The notes beneath the pieces were generated by a model that did not search any database, had not been told where the DNA came from, and saw nothing but the letters and a program-made list of their open reading frames with translations. 25,112 bases of DNA from Spirochaetaceae bacterium (GTDB lineage Bacteria; Spirochaetota; Spirochaetia; B11-G9): assembly GCA_030600745.1 (NCBI GenBank), contig JAUVLL010000005.1, forward strand, positions 1 to 25,112, given 5' to 3'. Position 1 is the first letter of the stretch. The number at the start of each line of letters is the position of its first letter. The translations under genes were made by a program, and so were the position numbers. Positions 23,171 through 25,112 of this stretch are shown one piece after another.

Positions 23171-23186
23171 GATTGTTCTATCCCAA

Positions 23187-23202
23187 TGTTTCACGTGAAA
23201 CA
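23187..23202. promoter_or_regulatory. parS centromere site
   Basis: TGTTTCACGTGAAACA is a perfect 16-bp palindrome identical to a well-known form of the bacterial parS consensus (TGTTNCACGTGAAACA). It lies between convergent gyrA and add, about 4.5 kb from the probable oriC, where parS sites usually cluster. ParB would nucleate here to segregate the origin. Confidence 0.92.
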
Positions 23203-24252
23203 CTATTTGTATTTATTTATAACCTTTTCCATTTTTTTCCACATGGCATCCTTTTCTGGTGTTGTTAAAAAGGTGGCATAAAGGTTCTTCTTTATCAAAT
23301 CAAAGATTTCAGGTAGAGAAAAGATATTATTGTTCAATAAATTCAAATATTCATCTATCAGTTCCATTCCGAATATTGTGGGATCATCTGTATTTACTGT
23401 AACATACATACCTTTGTCGTAAAACTTTCTGATTGGATGATCTTTATATGATGATACGTATTTTTTAGTAAATATATTGCTCATTGGACATATTTCAAGG
23501 GGCAGTTGAGATTTTTTAAGATAATTCATAAGCTTTTTATCCTGGATTGCACTTATGCCATGACCAATTCGTAGTACCTGCAAATCTTTGATAGCCGACC
23601 AGATTGATTCCGGGCCGACATCTTCACCAGCGTGAGCTACAACCTTAAGCCCGGCATTTCTTGCCATTTCAAAAACCGCTTTGTAGTCCTTCGCCGGGCC
23701 TTTGCTCTCCGCACCACCAAGACCTATACCGATAATGGAAGGTTTCCTGTGTTTTAGGACAAGATTCAAATTATTCATGGCATTTTCAGAGCCGAAACTT
23801 CTGGAAACATCTATTAGAAACTTAATTTCTATACCATCTTCTTTTTTAATTTTTTCAGCGTCATGATCAAGATAATCCATCATTACATCAAAAGAGAAGC
23901 CGTTTATTAAAAACTTTGAAGGAGCAAAAAATACTTCTGTGTAGATAATATTATTACGTTTAAGGTACTCTCTGGCATCATTCATCTGAAGAGTTAAATC
24001 AATCTCTTCTCTATAACAGTTCTGAATTACATTCAGGAACAGATCAATGAAATCATCCAGATTTTTTACCTTAAATCGGTTAATAATATCCTCACGATTA
24101 CTAATTCCTGGAATTTCCAACTTATGTTTTTGAATAAGCGACCAAATAGTGTCTACACTTGCCATACCTTCCAGATGAAGATGTATCTCTGTTTTAGGAA
24201 TGGAAAATAAAATATTTCTGTAGTCTTTTGAAGCTGGTTTTTTTATTTGCAT
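23203..24252 (-). CDS. add: Adenosine deaminase family protein
   Basis: 349 aa. The metal-dependent amidohydrolase motifs are complete: HLHLEG with H24 and H26, VVAHAGE with H207 and E210, RIGHG with H231, and NTDDP with D289/D290. GIGLGGAESKGP (175-186) is the substrate-binding loop typical of Add. It would deaminate adenosine or deoxyadenosine to inosine forms in purine salvage. Adenine deaminase or aminofutalosine deaminase belong to the same superfamily and cannot be ruled out from sequence alone. A weak AGGAAA-type SD precedes the ATG. The gene ends immediately next to parS. Confidence 0.9.
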   Translation of the reverse strand: MQIKKPASKDYRNILFSIPKTEIHLHLEGMASVDTIWSLIQKHKLEIPGISNREDIINRFKVKNLDDFIDLFLNVIQNCYREEIDLTLQMNDAREYLKRNNIIYTEVFFAPSKFLINGFSFDVMMDYLDHDAEKIKKEDGIEIKFLIDVSRSFGSENAMNNLNLVLKHRKPSIIGIGLGGAESKGPAKDYKAVFEMARNAGLKVVAHAGEDVGPESIWSAIKDLQVLRIGHGISAIQDKKLMNYLKKSQLPLEICPMSNIFTKKYVSSYKDHPIRKFYDKGMYVTVNTDDPTIFGMELIDEYLNLLNNNIFSLPEIFDLIKKNLYATFLTTPEKDAMWKKMEKVINKYK

Positions 24253-24546
24253 TTTCCTTTCTTCTATTAGTTCAATGCTTAATCCGGATAACCCTATAAT
24301 AGGTTTCTTTACTGATTAACGGCAACTAACACTAAAATCATTAACAAAGTTTAGGTGATACTATCTATACATACAAATAGTAGTAAACATCTACTGACAA
24401 TTCTACTACATAATAAATTTATTACAATAAATATTTTAAAAAAAAGACCCTCATGGCAGAGGGCCGGGAAATATCTATCAGTTCGATTTTGGGCTATCCG
24501 GTATCTTTTTGATTAATTATTGGATTAAACAAAGAGACGGTCTGGG
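24253..24546. other. Intergenic region between add and the NifU-like gene
   Basis: AT-rich. It contains the terminator of the NifU-like gene (24438-24465), an 11-base palindrome CCTATAATAGG near 24293-24303 in the add leader, and TAGTAG/CTACTA inverted segments around 24380-24411. An add promoter must be here, but no hexamer pair is convincing. No gene seen. Confidence 0.5.
24438..24465 (-). terminator. Rho-independent terminator of the NifU-like gene
   Basis: On the minus strand GGCCCTC (24465-24459) pairs with GAGGGTC (24452-24446) around a 6-base loop TGCCAT, directly followed by eight T's (24445-24438). Classic intrinsic terminator about 80 bases after the stop. Confidence 0.8.
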
Positions 24547-24768
24547 CTAAACTGCTTCTACTGATGTAACTTCTGGAATAATATCCCTGAGGTACTTCTC
24601 TACACCCTGTTTAAGGGTTATCTGTGACATAGGGCATCCAAAGCAGGCCCCTGTAAGTCTGACCTCTACTACCCCATCTTCTCTGTAGTTAACAAATTCA
24701 ATATCTCCGCCATCTGCCTGGAGTGATGGACGGATATCATCAAGAGCCTGTTTTATTTTATCTATCAT
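24547..24768 (-). CDS. NifU C-terminal-domain (Nfu-type) Fe-S scaffold protein
   Basis: 73 aa from the ATG at 24768, chosen because SD AAGGAG (24780-24775) sits 6 bases upstream; an ATG 21 bases earlier lies in a repeat. It starts MIDKIKQALDDIRPSLQADG and has the family core LTGACFGCPMSQITLKQGVE with the CxxC pair that binds a 4Fe-4S cluster between two subunits. Nfu proteins carry clusters from the assembly machinery to target enzymes. It stands alone here, without other suf or isc genes. The leader contains tandem family B repeats and a strong terminator follows. Confidence 0.93.
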   Translation of the reverse strand: MIDKIKQALDDIRPSLQADGGDIEFVNYREDGVVEVRLTGACFGCPMSQITLKQGVEKYLRDIIPEVTSVEAV

Positions 24769-24774
24769 TATAAT

Positions 24775-24925
24775 CTCCTTAGGAAGCATAGGCGAGCAGC
24801 AACGAAGTTGCGACCAGCCTTAGGTTGCATAGGCGAGCAGCAACGAAGTTGCGACCAGCCTTTGGTTGCTGAGATCGTTCCTCGGTGCAAGCACCTGCGG
24901 TACGACTCATTGCCGAGCAGCCTGC
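24775..24925 (-). repeat. Tandem family B repeats upstream of the NifU-like gene
   Basis: Two near-identical 41-base units start with CCTTAGG at 24777 and 24818, and a partial third starts at 24859 (CCTTTGG). Each full unit has GGCGAGCAG, a hairpin GCAAC-GAA-GTTGC and GACCAG. After the third start come a second hairpin, GGTGC-AA-GCACC (about 24884-24895), and CGGTACGACTCATTG plus CGAGCAGCCT, shared with the yidC copy. The end of the repeat (CCTAAGGAG on the minus strand) is the gene's SD. Confidence 0.85.
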
Positions 24926-24929
24926 CGAA

Positions 24930-24958
24930 ACAATACTTAAATAGTAGTGTATAGTCAA
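24930..24958 (-). promoter_or_regulatory. Predicted promoter of the NifU-like gene
   Basis: On the minus strand TTGACT (24958-24953), 17-base spacer, TATTGT (24935-24930). Start would be near 24923, so the whole family B repeat array would be in the mRNA leader. Confidence 0.5.
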
Positions 24959-25072
24959 GTAAAAAGAAGAACCTCTTATCAATTAGGAATTTGCGGTGTG
25001 GCCTTTTTTCACGATTGCATGGCGATTTGCGCACATGAAAATAGATATATTGTAGTTATTAGGCATAATAAA

Positions 25073-25112
25073 ATGCTTAATATGAGTACAGCGCAAATAG
25101 CCGTCAATGTTT
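25073..25112 (+). CDS. Possible start of a rightward gene, truncated by the window edge
   Basis: An open frame begins ATG at 25073 (MLN) or 25082 (MSTAQIAVNV) and runs off the window. There is no strong SD, only AGG about 10 bases before 25073. The A.IAVNV start recalls the N-terminus of PriA helicases, but about 10 residues are too few for a call. It is divergent from the NifU-like gene. Confidence 0.3.
   Translation, partial: MLNMSTAQIAVNV

Noticed and set aside
24769..24789. Upstream ATG adding seven residues to the NifU-like protein
   Set aside because: It lies in the repeat and overlaps the SD; the start at 24768 is well placed.
24777..24865. CRISPR array
   Set aside because: The 41-base units are directly adjacent with no unique spacers, and no cas genes are present.
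24768..25034. Open frames through the tandem repeat (repeats of GRNFVAARL)
   Set aside because: They are translations of the 41-base repeat units with no SD or family match.

Overview
The window looks like the chromosomal origin region of a diderm, AT-rich bacterium, most likely a spirochaete. This rests on recalled family features, not a search: a 636-aa GyrB with a PLWGKMLNVEK motif and no large insert, an 811-aa GyrA, a YidC with a large periplasmic domain, and the order dnaA-dnaN-recF-DUF721-rpmH-rnpA-yidC-jag. The only sharp plasmid or phage signature would be a mobile element, and none was seen.

Layout. Bases 1-43 hold the start of a minus-strand gene. Bases 269-2599 are a tightly overlapped nfeD-SPFH-SPFH membrane operon. 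Next comes a cytoplasmic trehalase-like glycoside hydrolase (2824-4248) behind two back-to-back sigma70-type promoters. It converges on a minus-strand block that reads, in transcription order, four tRNA-Ser and one tRNA-Arg, SRP RNA, dnaX, ybaB and recR (7437 down to 4245). This block resembles the scr-dnaX-yaaK-recR region of Bacillus. Further along are nfo with a small coiled-coil membrane protein, and a head-to-head pair: a membrane-anchored MTH1-like Nudix protein and an enlarged thymidine kinase. From 18348 down to 10863 runs the minus-strand origin cluster dnaA, dnaN, recF, a DUF721/DciA-like gene, rpmH (too short for usual ORF cut-offs), rnpA, yidC and jag. gyrB and gyrA run rightward from 18755. 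The 406-base dnaA-gyrB gap has a perfect DnaA box and is the best oriC candidate. A perfect 16-bp parS palindrome follows gyrA. An adenosine deaminase, a NifU-C-type Fe-S scaffold and the start of a rightward gene close the window.

Function. The genes cover replication initiation (DnaA, probable helicase loader), the clamp and clamp loader, recombination mediators (RecF, RecR), gyrase, chromosome partition (parS), ribosome and tRNA maturation (L34, RnpA), membrane protein biogenesis (SRP RNA, YidC), base repair (Nfo) and nucleotide-pool care (Nudix, Tdk, Add).

Most notable: two small interspersed repeat families sit exactly at gene borders. One supplies or abuts stop codons; the other ends in the Shine-Dalgarno sequence of the next gene. 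dnaX carries an A8 slippery run with an upstream SD-like motif at the end of domain III, predicting a 379-aa gamma-type product. The tRNA-Arg has A instead of the near-universal U33.
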